Below are positions 21,941 through 31,429 of a stretch of 64,000 nucleotides of DNA, in pieces. The stretch is taken from NCBI GenBank assembly GCA_026075535.2, contig AP026542.1:372001-436000 (forward strand), given 5' to 3'. This DNA comes from Tricholoma matsutake. Its lineage: Eukaryota; Basidiomycota; Agaricomycetes; Agaricales; Tricholomataceae. The notes under the pieces were generated by a model. The model worked only from the letters and a program-made list of their open reading frames with translations. It was not told where the DNA came from and ran no database searches. Numbering within the stretch: position 1 is the stretch's first letter; every line of letters starts with the position of its first letter. Made by a program: the position numbers and the translations under genes.

Positions 21941-22678
21941 GATAGTCGTCATTCATACTCAACGAGATCAGGTGATGTTACTTTTCTTGTGATGCATAAC
22001 ATGTATCATCGTCGAAATTATGCGTGTTGATGCGCTTGAAGTCAAGTTCAGGAGGAGTTCAGAATAAATATCATTAATTGTATGAGACTAGGTAGATATA
22101 GCATTTGTTCTATCAAAAGAAGTCAGGAGTGTCTTAGGAATAACATGGTGACCCTTATATTTTTTGCATGCCCATGCTGCATCTTTACCATTGAGACCCT
22201 CGCTTGATGGTGCCAGCCTTGCCTTCTTTGGCAAAGGACATGACTCCAGTATCTAAGTATAAATTAATGATGCATCGCGAGTCGTGATGTGACACATCAA
22301 ATTAGACTCACATTTTCCTTTTCCTCCAGATGCTCATGCTTGTGTTTCTTGCTATTGCTAGCAGCCCAACTTCCTAGATTTGTCAAAACTTCATTTTCTT
22401 GAGCTTAGGCATTGTATGTGATGCATTCTGCTTTTTGTTGGCCTAGATTTGGCTGGTGGCTAAATATAGATACTAAAAAATTGGACTCCTCTTTTGATAC
22501 TGACAAATAGAAAAATCCAACTCTGAGGAATTGAGTTTTTTCACTCTCTGCTCAATTCCTCGGGCACAGATTTAATGGAAAGCCATTTGTTTCAAAGTTT
22601 TTTTGAATTTCTCAATTTGTCACAAAAAGTAATGCTTTTGTCATGTGATCCAATTGAGTATGAATGACGACTATCTTA
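21938..22678. mobile_element. 741-bp TIR element flanked by TA (mariner-like MITE)
   Basis: 21938-21962 and 22654-22678 are perfect 25-bp inverted repeats beginning TAAGATAGTCGTC. If the outer TA is a duplicated target, the element is 741 bp including the TAs and has 23-bp TIRs, a pattern known for Tc1/mariner non-autonomous elements. The interior has no significant ORF. Confidence 0.75.
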
Positions 22679-23769
22679 CCCAACCTGGGAAAATCCCCAA
22701 AGCTGCCGATGATTTTTGCACAAGTCAGAGGAAGGGTGCGAGGCATTCTGAATGTTCATAGTCTGACCAAAGGGAAGACAACTAGTTGATGCTAGTCATA
22801 AACATAGTTCTATGAGGGAGGAAGGTGTTTGGTGTGGTCCAATGCAGTATCAATCGATATCAAAGAGGATTGACAAGATCGATAGCAAACGATGTTTATC
22901 GTCAAGGGTCAATGTGTGAATTCTAAGGGCTTTTTGGTAGATCAATAGTATGTGAAGGTTATAGCTGATGGCTAGGAAGTGTTGGAGTAGTTACTAGTGC
23001 TAGTGATGATTTGATCGAGGGTTGATTGGGGATGATGATGGTCATAGAGGTTTCTCGTTGATTGAGAAAACTCGTAGAAGTTTTTAGACTTTTTTAGAGG
23101 ATAGATTGGATTCATAGAACTTTATATGAGGCAATATGTGAAGACAATTTCTTGTATTCCCAAGTAGATACTACAGAGTTTTATATGTTTTAAGAACATG
23201 AGGCAAAAGATATGAGTTAAAACATGAGGCCAAAATGAGACTGGAATCTGAACAAGAAAGAGATATATCATATGATGAAGGAGTAATAAAGGGAAAGAAC
23301 TAAAAGGAGACTGTCCTTTGTGTATAAACCACACTAAGTCTTGCAATAATCCATCCAGCAGGTTCTGTATGCGATAGGGACTTGGAACGAGGCTGACCTA
23401 CTATCAGCAGGTTTGAGCATGAGTTGGAATACTCCCTTGCACATGGTATTCCACCATTTAGATAACGAATGCAGCACCTGATGTCACTCGTAGTTTCTCA
23501 ATGTTGATCAATAATGCTCAACGATGTTCGATTGCAGTCGTGGTTGTTCAAAGTTGATTGGGGATACTCGATGTTCATTCAGAGGGTTCTTAGGGCATTT
23601 CGAGGTAGTCCTAGAGTTGTGTGATGTAGTTTCTAAGTACGATCAATGTCGCTGGTGATGTTTCAATGCAGTTGATATGATACTTCTGGGACATCATAGG
23701 AGTTAGCTGATGTGATTAGAATGTGGTTGTAATGTTGAATCAGCCTTTGAGCTGAGGAGACAACCTATC
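22679..23769. repeat. Non-coding repeat inside gypsy-3 integrase
   Basis: Separates the integrase core (ending SQYSDD, about 21937) from its C-terminal part (HFVVNLDDLHQEL, from about 23772). Part of it (23130-23250) matches 5390-5510. No coding potential is seen. It arrived with or beside the 741-bp TIR element. Confidence 0.6.
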
Positions 23770-24345
23770 AGTGTGCGCCATTTTGTGGTCAACCTTGATG
23801 ATCTCCACCAGGAACTCCGGAAGCAACTCACAGAAGCACAGAAGTGCTAAAAAGGTCCTGCAGACAAATGCTGGGCACCCGCTCCTGACTTCAAAGTTGG
23901 TGATTATGCTTTTGTCAAAAGCGAGCACTTCCACACTACACGACCCTCCAAGAAGCTCTCAGAAAAGTCCTATGGCCCTTTTGAGATCATTGCCCATCTG
24001 GGTACCCACTTGGTTACCCTTCGACTTCCAGATCACCTCTGGGCTGTCCACCTGGTATTCCATCTCTCCCAACTAGAAGAAGACACTCCCAACACAATTC
24101 CTAATCATATTCAACCTCCACCTCCTCTGGTCATTATAGACAACAAACTGGAGTATGAGATTGCGGAAATCCTTGATTCAAAAATTGACAACTGCCATGA
24201 ATGCAAGCTACTCTATTTCATATAGTGGGAAGGTTACCAAGGAACCAACAAAGAAACCAGCTATGGACTTTGATCATGCCCAGGAACTCATTACAGACTT
24301 TCACACTCATTACCCAGGGAAACCTGGACCTCCTTCCACTTAACA
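23770..24345 (+). pseudogene. Gypsy-3 integrase C-terminus and chromodomain
   Basis: NLDDLHQELRKQLTEAQ, then DFKVGDYAFVKSEHF (GPY/F-type region with KSYGPFEI and HLVTLRLPDHL), then a chromodomain (LEYEIAEILDSKID, LLYFI, stop, WEGYQGTNKETS). A TAG at 24223 replaces the Lys/Gln before WEGY. In chromoviruses this module is thought to guide integration to heterochromatin. Confidence 0.85.
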
Positions 24346-24430
24346 CCCCTTCATTTTGAAACAAGATCCTTATCCATTCAAATATATATATATATAGAAG
24401 TCTAAAGAACTCCGGATCCCCGCCCAATCC

Positions 24431-25153
24431 CTACTCCTCCCCCACTCCCTCACCCTCTGCTTCTTCTGCGAGGCCTGGCAGCTCCCCTTGCACCTCAAAC
24501 TCCTCCTCTTCTTTGTCCTCTTCTTCTTCATCCCCTTCCTCCTCAGACTTCTGCCTCCACTCCGGATCCAACACCCCTTGGATGTCCGACATTGAGTCTT
24601 GCAGTGCCAACACTCCTTCACTTATCACCCAGAGCTCCCAGAGCTCCTGCAATTCCTTCTTCACCCCCTTTACCGCCCCCACCAACTCCTTAAGCAACTC
24701 CATCACTCCCTTGTTCTCCCCTAGCCTGGGTCCCACCAGCAACACCTGCCCCTCCCACACAACCTCTTCACACTTATGCTTTGCCTTGGTGCAGGGCTCG
24801 CACATGTGACCCCAGGTTCCCATCCAGAAACATGACAATTTTTGACTTGAACATCTACTAGAAGTCAGCATGGAAGTGCAATGAGAATAAAATGCAACTC
24901 ATATTTTGCATGAAATGGCAGCTTGTAGCTGCACCAGGGCCTCGGTTTTGGGCACCTCTGCCCATGCCTTTCCTTTCACCTTCTTCTTGGGGGAGGCGCT
25001 TCCAACTGGAGCACCTCCATCAATCGCTCCTGCTGGGCCTTGATGGCCACTATCTTTTCTGCATACGAGGGGATGGTGGACATCTTTGTCGAAGGGAGTG
25101 AGGGGGTGTGGTGGTGGTTGAAGAAAGACCTGGGAACCCATAAAAATCAACAT
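24431..25153 (-). CDS. Antisense ORF pair between chromodomain and 3' LTR
   Basis: Two minus-strand frames, 25153-24899 and 24871-24431, may be exons or one decayed gene. The first is Pro-rich then Lys-rich (SPKKKVKGKAW). The second has a short Cys/His cluster (SCFWMGTWGHMCEPCTKAKHKC spans residues 13-34), a Leu/Lys/Glu heptad-like region (MELLKELVGAVKGVKKELQELWEL) that should form a coiled coil, and a strongly acidic C-terminus. It lies inside the retroelement but opposite to pol. A Zn-finger/coiled-coil DNA- or RNA-binding protein is possible. No family name is justified. Confidence 0.45.
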
Positions 25154-25212
25154 ACCCGATTTGGATTCGAGCCTTCACGTGCCTCATAGGCTCAGCACTA
25201 AGGGGGAAATAC

Positions 25213-25806
25213 TGTCAAGACCTATTCTCTCGACCAGATTTCTGATTGTTTTCTGCCCCCTTCCTGGCCACCTTGCATCACAGCCCACCTCCTATCAGCA
25301 GCACTGCCTGGAGGTGAAATTCCCTCATTTCCAATTCGATGAAATGGTTTCAGGTTATTTATCTCAGAAGCCGGTTTGCAATTATCACAGTCTCGGAAAC
25401 CCCTATCACCTACAGACTTTAGTATTTAAGCTAGCTATTTTCGTCTTGTATCAGCAGTTTGTAAATCAACCAAGTCTCCCACTTAATTCTATCCCCTTTA
25501 AAACTCCAATTACTTTCTTAAGTTGATCTCAAACTCTTGCTCATCCTCTCTGGAAATTCTCTGGACCTCTGGTCATCTTCCTTACCCTTGCCTTGAGATT
25601 AGGACACTTGACAAGGAGAAGGGCACAACTTCGTATAAGTTGAAGCCAAGTCCTTTCTGCTCCCCCACTTCGTACAACACATCAAGTAAACCCTGCCCCA
25701 GATTTCTGTAGGATTCCCTGTCTTACTTGATCCATCCTCTACAACTTCTATCGTCTGGGTATGACTGGAATTCCAATGACTTCCCCATCCAGCTCAGTAC
25801 TTAACA
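25213..25806 (+). repeat. 3' LTR of gypsy-3
   Basis: 594 bp from TGTCAAGACC to ACTTAACA, preceded by a polypurine tract and followed by GTCAC. It serves as the reference that reveals the inverted 5' LTR. Confidence 0.9.
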
Positions 25807-25909
25807 GTCACCAAGACAGGCCCAAACGACAACTCCTCAAGTCATCATTTGGGCTCATATGTAAGTTTTTTGTTTTTTGTTTTTGTGTAGTGACACTGAT
25901 AGATATCCC
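25807..25909 (+). mobile_element. H-e, right part with a short hairpin-intron module
   Basis: GGCCCAAACGAC...TCATTTGGGCT hairpin (25819-25854) followed by GTAAGT at 25861, a T-rich run and TGTGTAG at 25890. At 30 nt the intron-like segment is too short to be spliced and lacks a branch motif, so this copy has a deletion. Confidence 0.5.
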
Positions 25910-25924
25910 CTGAACTTTACACTC

Positions 25925-26070
25925 CCCCACAGAGTCCTGGAGGAATCCAGTAGGACTCACCAGGGCTCACCAGGAATCCAGTGGGACTCAACCAGGACTC
26001 AACCAGAAATCCAGTGGGACTCAACCAGGACTCAACTGGGACTCAACTGGGACTCACCAGGATTCCCTAT
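25925..26070. repeat. GGACTC minisatellite of E-3
   Basis: Imperfect tandem units of GGACTCAACCAGGACTCA and variants with ATCCAGTG spacers, directly inside the element end. Confidence 0.8.
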
Positions 26071-26137
26071 CTTATGAGTTTCAAGTGCTTCGGACTTCAT
26101 GAATTTCACAAAGTGCCTACAAAATAAATGTGTTCAG

Positions 26138-26204
26138 AGCAGGGATTGAACTCTAGACCTCACGACAAACCAAACATGTGTGCTCAACCAGTTGAGCCAC
26201 AGGA
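26138..26204 (-). promoter_or_regulatory. tRNA-like sequence (outward-facing)
   Basis: On the minus strand TGGCTCAACTGGTTGAG is a near-ideal tRNA A box, and GAGTTCAATCCC is a B box with one CpG-type change. Transcription would run toward the left end through the minisatellite. Confidence 0.65.
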
Positions 26205-26304
26205 GAATTATAAGTTACTACTCTAAGGTTTATTTATGATTCAAACTCAAACTCAAATTTTTGTTTATCTTCGAGAAAGCCAATTTCATTAAGATCAAAA
26301 ATAT

Positions 26305-26690
26305 TAATTAACCCTCGCATCTCACACGAGGGGGGGCTGAAATCATATAAAATACAAATAATAATACAACCCCTCCCCACACAAAATGTGGGGGAGGGGA
26401 TTGGTGGTCTGGGGTGTGTTGTCATCGTGGGTGTGCCATCTTGGTGTATCGTTGTGGGTGGTACATGAAAAAAAAATAAACCCCCTCGCACCAAATGCGA
26501 GGGGGGAATCATAACAATTATATACACAAAAATTTAAATCCCTTTGTGTTCAGCGTGAGGGGGAGGGCAAGAATATGAACAAAAAGTATCATCTCACCCA
26601 TGCAAAATGCGGGAGAGGGGAAAGGACAATAATATTAATCAAAATGAAAAGAAAAAACCCTCCCCATGCAAAATGCAGGGGAGGGGATGT
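26305..26690. repeat. GC-hairpin ladder, six rungs
   Basis: Six short stems such as CCCTCGCATCTCACACGAGG, CCCCTCCCC...GGGGAGGGG and CCCCCTCGCACC...GCGAGGGGGG are separated by A/T-rich spacers of about 25-60 bp. G-runs of five to seven also have quadruplex potential. Confidence 0.8.
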
Positions 26691-26773
26691 GGCCCCTGGG
26701 TGTGTTGACACACCAGGGTCATCCTCTGGTGCGTCATCCTGGGCATGTTGGTCTCATTCTTGTCATCCCTAGC

Positions 26774-26986
26774 TGTTAGGAAACAGCCCCATTACCTAAT
26801 AATATTTTATTTTATTTTATTATGTCACATTATGCCACATTCCACCAAATGACACTACACTTTGATAGTGTGAGAATTTTATTTCACATGCATCAATATG
26901 TATGTGCATGTACGAGCACATTGGTAACAACAATGTACAATATATGTAACATAGTATATAAACCCATAGTGGGTGTTGCCCTAACA
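26774..26986 (+). repeat. Solo LTR of the gypsy-1/2 family with internal deletion
   Basis: TGTTAGGAAACAG...GTGTTGCCCTAACA, the gypsy-1/2 LTR in the opposite orientation to those elements. It is flanked by CTAGC on both sides (26769-26773, 26987-26991). At 213 bp it lacks about 190 bp found in the 402-bp LTRs. Confidence 0.9.
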
Positions 26987-27693
26987 CTAGCTGCTGTCCC
27001 TCTCCATTGTGCCTGTCATTGTCATTGTCATTGTTGTCATGCTTTGCCTCCTGTTGTGGGCCAGCATCGGCATCTCCATTCCTCCTCCTTGTTGTCCCCC
27101 TCCTTTGCCTTGTTGTCCTCCCCTCATTGTTGCCCTTCCCCTCCCCCTTGTTGTCATCCTCTCCCCATCCCTCATCCCTTCATCGTCATCCTCAGTCCTT
27201 GTCCTCTTGTGTCATTGTCCCCTCCACCCTGCGAGCAGTTGTTCACAGCAGTGGTGGCAGGTCATAGGTCGTGCCTGTCATCCTGTCCCTGTTGTCCTGG
27301 GTTGCTGGGCCTTTGTGGTCTCTGTCCTTGTCATTGCCATCCTGGGCATCATTTCCGTGCTGCTTCTGGTCGCCGTCCCCCTCCTGGTTGTCATTGCCAT
27401 TCTCTTCCTTGCCATACTGGCTGTGGTCCTCGTCATCCCTGTCCCAGGTGCTCCCTTCATTGCTGTGTCTGCTTGTGCCTGTTGTCCTGGGTGCTGGGTC
27501 TGGGTAGTCGTTGTCATTGTCATTGTAGTCAGTAGCTAGTACATAGAAGGTTTTGTCAGTGACCAAAAAAATAAGAGAAAAAAAACTTACTTATGGCCCA
27601 AGAGACATTGTCGATGTCTCTTGGCCCTTTGCCAGCCTTCCCTCTCTGCATCGTTTTTCTCCATTTCTTTGTTTGTCATTTGTCGCTTGTCAT
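26987..27693 (-). other. GTCATTG-rich exon-like region and hairpin-intron module of E-3
   Basis: Minus strand. The GGGCCAAGAGACATC...TGTCTCTTGG hairpin (27627-27595) is followed by GTAAGT at 27590 and a T/A-rich tract. A degenerate 3' side leads into a long stretch built of GACAATGAC/GTCATTG-like triplet patterns with a GAGCAG palindrome (27229-27247). The long frames here are products of this low complexity and are not called as genes. Confidence 0.5.
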
Positions 27694-27962
27694 TGTAAGG
27701 GCAAGACCCTGCAGCAACAAGAGGAGGCTCAATCAGAGAGAGAAGGGGCACTAAAGCATGGCCAGTGTATTGCTGTAAGCAGAGGAAATCCTAATAATAA
27801 TGAACTAAAGAAGGTTCACTACTCCAACTGTCCAAGATAAGGCTGTAGCCAAATGATAACAAAGCTAGAGTAATGTAATGGAAAGGAATGTAGGAATGAG
27901 TCCATGACTGATATAAACATAGGAAGGGGCTGGGTACCCTACCCAGGGGTTGTCCCCTTACA
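27694..27962. repeat. Solo LTR of a third LTR family
   Basis: 269 bp with terminal TGTAAGGG...CCCTTACA and a 5-bp target duplication GTCAT (27689-27693 and 27963-27967). It sits inside E-3. No internal element of this family is in the window. Confidence 0.85.
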
Positions 27963-28041
27963 GTCATCTGTCATCTGTCACTTGTTTGTTGTTTTTCATT
28001 TGTCATTTGGTGTCATCTTGTTGTCATGATATAGTTAGAAC

Positions 28042-28098
28042 CTAAAGAAGGAAAGAAAATATTAGTTAGTTCAATAAAAAAAAAGTAAAAAACATTAC
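28042..28098 (-). other. Intron-like segment of E-3
   Basis: On the minus strand GGGCCCAG is followed by GTAATG (28098), T-rich sequence, GAACTAACTAATA as branch and CTTCTTTAG (28042), then GTTCTAAC. 57 nt. The hairpin partner of GGGCCC is not conserved here. Confidence 0.6.
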
Positions 28099-28335
28099 CT
28101 GGGCCCGAGGTGGTTCAAATGCGGCTGTTGGCAGCATTAGATGAGGTGGTGGTGGCCATAGGAGCACTGGCGACAGGTGTTGATGGAGGGGAGGCAGTGG
28201 AAGGGAGGTGGCATCATTGTCAAGAGTGGTGATGTAGGTGGATGATGAGCTGGCAGTGTTGATGATGTGGCTGTGTGCTGTGTCATGCACATCCACCCCA
28301 ATGGCACCTAGAGCAGTGAATGGACATACCTTGTA

Positions 28336-28410
28336 AGTCTATGTGGTGTAGTGGTTATATTGGCTGTGCTAAAATGTTGTCATCTAATGCCTAGGGTTCA
28401 ATTCTGGCTC
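28336..28410 (+). promoter_or_regulatory. tRNA-like sequence (outward-facing)
   Basis: TGGTGTAGTGGTTA (A box) and GGGTTCAATTC (B box with CpG to CA change) 40 bp apart. It points to the right end of E-3. Confidence 0.6.
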
Positions 28411-28508
28411 ATGTCATTTATTTTATTACTTAGTAGTAAGTAAGTACTCCTTGTTCAATCCTACTGGATTCCTGGTCTGTCCTCACTCACACTAATCATC
28501 ATTTATTT

Positions 28509-29440
28509 TTGTTCATACAGAAAGTAGATTTGGATCCACCCAGTTACACTGAACAAGATTTGATTTTTCTTTACAAAGATCTTCTTGCTCTCCAAAAATC
28601 TGACAAGGATTCTCAACCTGATCCAGTGGCACTGGAGCAAGCCCAAGCTGAACCTGACTTGTCCATTGTCAACGCTGTTGACCAAAGGCTATATTCTGAC
28701 ACCCTAGATACATCTCCAGAATAGCTCCACAATTCAACCGATCCAGCCTGCAACTTTGGAGCCTTCAGTCCAAACCTTTCCAACTTCTCCCTTACATGTC
28801 CTCCACTCCTACAAAACACAGTGCCATCCTGCACCCATGCAGACTTATAGCTCACTAATAACTTCCCTCTTCTCAACGTGCTCTTAACTCAGCAAAGCCC
28901 ATGCCTGGGACCTGTTCAGCCACATGCGCTACATTGCACATCCAGAACCTGACATCCCCCTTTATACCCTCATGATATGTGCTTGCACATCCCCAATCTC
29001 ATCTTCCCACTCCTCTGACCCTCTCTGAGCCCTCGACCTCTGAACAGAAATGACCATCAACCACTGCCTACCCCCTTCACTTGGCGCATATAACACCATC
29101 ATCCTCGCTTGTGCCTGGTCCGGTTCCAAGACTTATGTGAATGAGGCATTTTGATTAGCGAAGCAGATGCTAGACAGTCATCGAGATGCACATGGCACCT
29201 CCACTTTCAGACCTGATCAGAAGACATTCTGTGCACTACTAGAGGGCGCCAAATGACTGGGAGATCTTGCATGAGCAAGGTGGATATTGGCTGAGATGGT
29301 TAATGGACACAATAAGGACAAGGGTGATGTAGATGGGGATGTGAATGAGGAAGTCATGATGCATGTGTTTCATGCATGAATCATGATGTTCAAGGGACAA
29401 GTACAAGTTAACTCTGATAGAGACATGAGGCACAACATGC
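28509..29440 (+). pseudogene. Pentatricopeptide-repeat (PPR) protein gene fragment, decayed
   Basis: From about 28900 one frame encodes WDLFSHMRYIAHP, PLYTLMICAC, LGAYNTIILACAWSGSK, EAFxLAKQMLDSHRDA, FRPDQKTFCALLEGAK and ARWILAEMVNGHNKDKGD, the helix pairs and spacing of fungal mitochondrial PPR proteins, which bind organellar RNA. The upstream ORF (28509-28724, DLPPSYTEQDLIFLYKDLLAL) is probably an earlier exon. The repeat part contains five TGA stops (29026, 29041, 29152, 29254, 29272). Four fit CGA to TGA and one fits TGG to TGA, with no frameshift between them. This is the one host-type gene recognised in the window. Whether it was captured by a transposon or is an eroded resident gene cannot be told. 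Confidence 0.75.
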
Positions 29441-29848
29441 AGCATCACAAATGAGGTGAGCACATGTATCATTTATTCTGTTCTCAATAATAATATATTG
29501 ATATCTCAAATTATGTGTACTAGTAGTGTCCTGTCAATGGCCAACACAACTGTGCTACTTGTGCCAAGCCATTCCCCGTATGTAAGCACTGTACTCTATG
29601 TTAACTGATTATACTAATTCCCCATGTGCAGTGAATTAATTCTCACATTAACAATCCTCATATTCACCTGTCCTTAGACTATTTGCTTACATTGAACATG
29701 TGTCTGTCAGCTCTGACATGCACTGCCATCTTGCTGCATATGTATGCTGTCGCTTGGCAATACCCACTGGATAGCTATAAAGGACATGCCAACTCATCAC
29801 GATTGTCTGCCTGACATCATCTTCCTATTACTATTCACTTCCTCAAGA
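29441..29848. other. Non-coding gap
   Basis: AT-rich sequence with no ORF, repeat or RNA gene recognised. Confidence 0.4.
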
Positions 29849-30280
29849 ATGCCCCGACCTGACGATACATCCGAATTCTTTGACATAGGTTCAGATACGG
29901 ATGACTGTAACGATGCAGAAGTGAGTAATACTAGGATGACAGCTGATGACCTTAGCAAGGTAACTCACAGTCTTTTTTCATTGTGATGATCTAACCCATC
30001 TTGTAAGGCCCTCAAAGAATCACAGTTATGTGCAGCTCATACAGAGAAAGTCTGTCAAGATCTTCGGAAACAAGTGGCAGCCATGACGATTTCTAACAAG
30101 GTTCAAGCAGCACACAAATGCCCATCAGTCATGATCTTAGCTGCCAGCATCGATTATAGCGGTACATCTGCCAGTTACAAATCAGCCAGTGCCACGTCCT
30201 CTGAACCCCTGTGCAAAGCTCCACAAAGACCGCTGCAGAATTGGAATCCAAAACTGATGAACCAGATTCCAGAATGCTGA
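29849..30280 (+). CDS. Small two-exon hypothetical protein with coiled-coil character
   Basis: Exon 1 (29849-29959) encodes an acidic 37-residue start MPRPDDTSEFFDIGSD...DDLSK. The intron 29960-30007 (48 nt) has GTAACT, a GATCTAAC branch and TTGTAAG. Exon 2 continues in phase with ALKESQLCAAHTEKVCQDLRKQV, an amphipathic helical stretch, and stops at 30280. Total about 127 residues. The phase-0 junction and intact frame argue that it is or was a real gene. No family is recognised. The second half after residue ~75 is Ser/Ala-rich and unremarkable. Confidence 0.5.
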
Positions 30281-31234
30281 ATAGTAATGTGATGGCCCAG
30301 CTCGGCCTGAAAGCCGCAGCCAAGGCTTGGCTTTGAGGGGGTCAGGCTTTTGAAATCCTGAGCCTGAGCCATGATGATGGCTTCAGGCCAGCTTAGGCTC
30401 GGCTCTGGCCCAAGCTGCAGCTCATCTGGTGTATGAGGAAGAATGAGAGCATGGCTGAGGCAAACTTAATCAATTGGTGAGTGGTGTGATGAAAAGTGAT
30501 GGAACTGAAAGTATTGACACTTTGAGGTACAAATACACTCATATACTACATAAAAGGTTGTTAGCATGAATGGCATAGGGTCAGAAAATAATAATTAAAC
30601 TCACCTAAAGCTATTGAAAGACACTCCTGCCCTCCCCCACTAGCATCAGTAGGCGCAAGGCACGGCATGGGGCAGATCTGCGCCTTTGTCCTATGCTCCT
30701 GCCATTGTTTCGTGTCCCCACCATTGCGTTGCTCCTTGTCATTTGGCATGCTGATGCTGTGTGTTTAGCCATTGTTATTGTTATTTGTGCTCGTCCTTTG
30801 CTGCTGTTGCTGTTGGTTGCAAAGCAGTTTTAAACTAGTTAATTCGAGGTAGTTTAGAGAAAGCAGGAAACATACTGCATAGGCTGAATCATAGAATACA
30901 GGAGTAAGGTTTTGAATTGCTGAATGCAGAAGACAGGGCTTTCCATTGTCTATGACAACCCATTAGTTCTGAGAAGCTGGTAGGCATCTCGAACAAACCT
31001 TTTGTGAGCATCTGCCTCTGCCCACAGCAGATTACAGCCAAACTGGTCAACAGTAAGTATGAAACCCAAGAGTTGGCTTCAGTGGCAACTGATGAAAGTT
31101 TCTGACAACTAGAGGGTAGGTTAGTGCATAGTGGTATAAAGGATATTACAAAATTGGCAGAGCCTCCCAAGCCCTCGTTGCCATTGTGTCATGATTGAGG
31201 GTGATCTAAAATAGAAGACAAACAGGTGTTAGTT
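30281..31234. other. Non-coding region
   Basis: 30290-30420 contains repeated GGCYTGA/AGCCYTGGCTT words (imperfect palindromes around AAGCCGCAGCCAAGGCTTGGCTT). The rest shows no gene or RNA that I can support. Confidence 0.4.
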
Positions 31235-31357
31235 TGTTGGGATTCATGATGGTAGGAGAGAAACCAGTGTTAGACTTTCATTACATTTGTGTAACACATA
31301 CATAGTACTGTACTATTATTAGCCTACTGGGCCATGCTCGGGTTGCTATTCCCAACA
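31235..31357 (-). repeat. 3' LTR of copia-2
   Basis: TGTTGGGATTC...TATTCCCAACA, 123 bp, with the polypurine tract complement CTCCCCCTCAAA immediately to the right, matching copia-1 and copia-3. Confidence 0.75.
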
Positions 31358-31429
31358 CTCCCCCTCAAACTGAGGATGGGGAAATGGTTTTCTACCAGGT
31401 GCATCAAAACCTTTGTGTGAGGAAAAACC

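Larger units (their letters stand above)
16825..25806 (+). mobile_element. Gypsy-3: Tf2-like chromodomain Ty3/gypsy element with nested insertions
   Basis: Plus-strand order: rearranged 5' LTR, gag with CCHC knuckle, protease, RT, RNase H, integrase, chromodomain, antisense ORF, PPT (AAGGGGGAAATAC, 25200-25212), 3' LTR. The target duplication GTCAC follows the 3' LTR (25807-25811). Its reverse complement GTGAC sits next to the flipped LTR start (17262-17266). It carries a solo LTR (19326-19714) and a TIR element plus repeat DNA (21938-23769). It lost the RT catalytic core and has many stops, so it is dead. Confidence 0.9.
25910..28510 (-). mobile_element. E-3: E-family element, right terminus lost
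   Basis: Left end CTGAACTTTACACTCCCCC, then minisatellite, minus-strand tRNA-like sequence, six-rung hairpin ladder, a GAGCAG palindrome at 27229-27247, GGCCCAAGAGAC hairpin (27595-27627), an intron-like segment (28042-28098), the conserved GATGAGCTGGCAGTG block (28224-28280) and a plus-strand tRNA-like sequence. Two solo LTRs are nested in it. The right GGGGGAGTGTAAAG end is absent; PPR pseudogene sequence begins at about 28510. Confidence 0.75.

Noticed and set aside
23122..23346. Minus-strand frame of 74 codons
   Set aside because: Lies in a non-coding repeat shared with 5390-5510, where the frame is not open.
26305..26690. CRISPR-like pattern of repeats and spacers
   Set aside because: The repeats are variable hairpins, the spacers are AT-rich and related, no cas genes are present, and the genome is eukaryotic. 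Described as a hairpin ladder instead.
27009..27539. Long open frames in the GTCATTG-rich region
   Set aside because: Open on both strands and in several frames because of low-complexity triplet composition; no domain. Not called as a gene.
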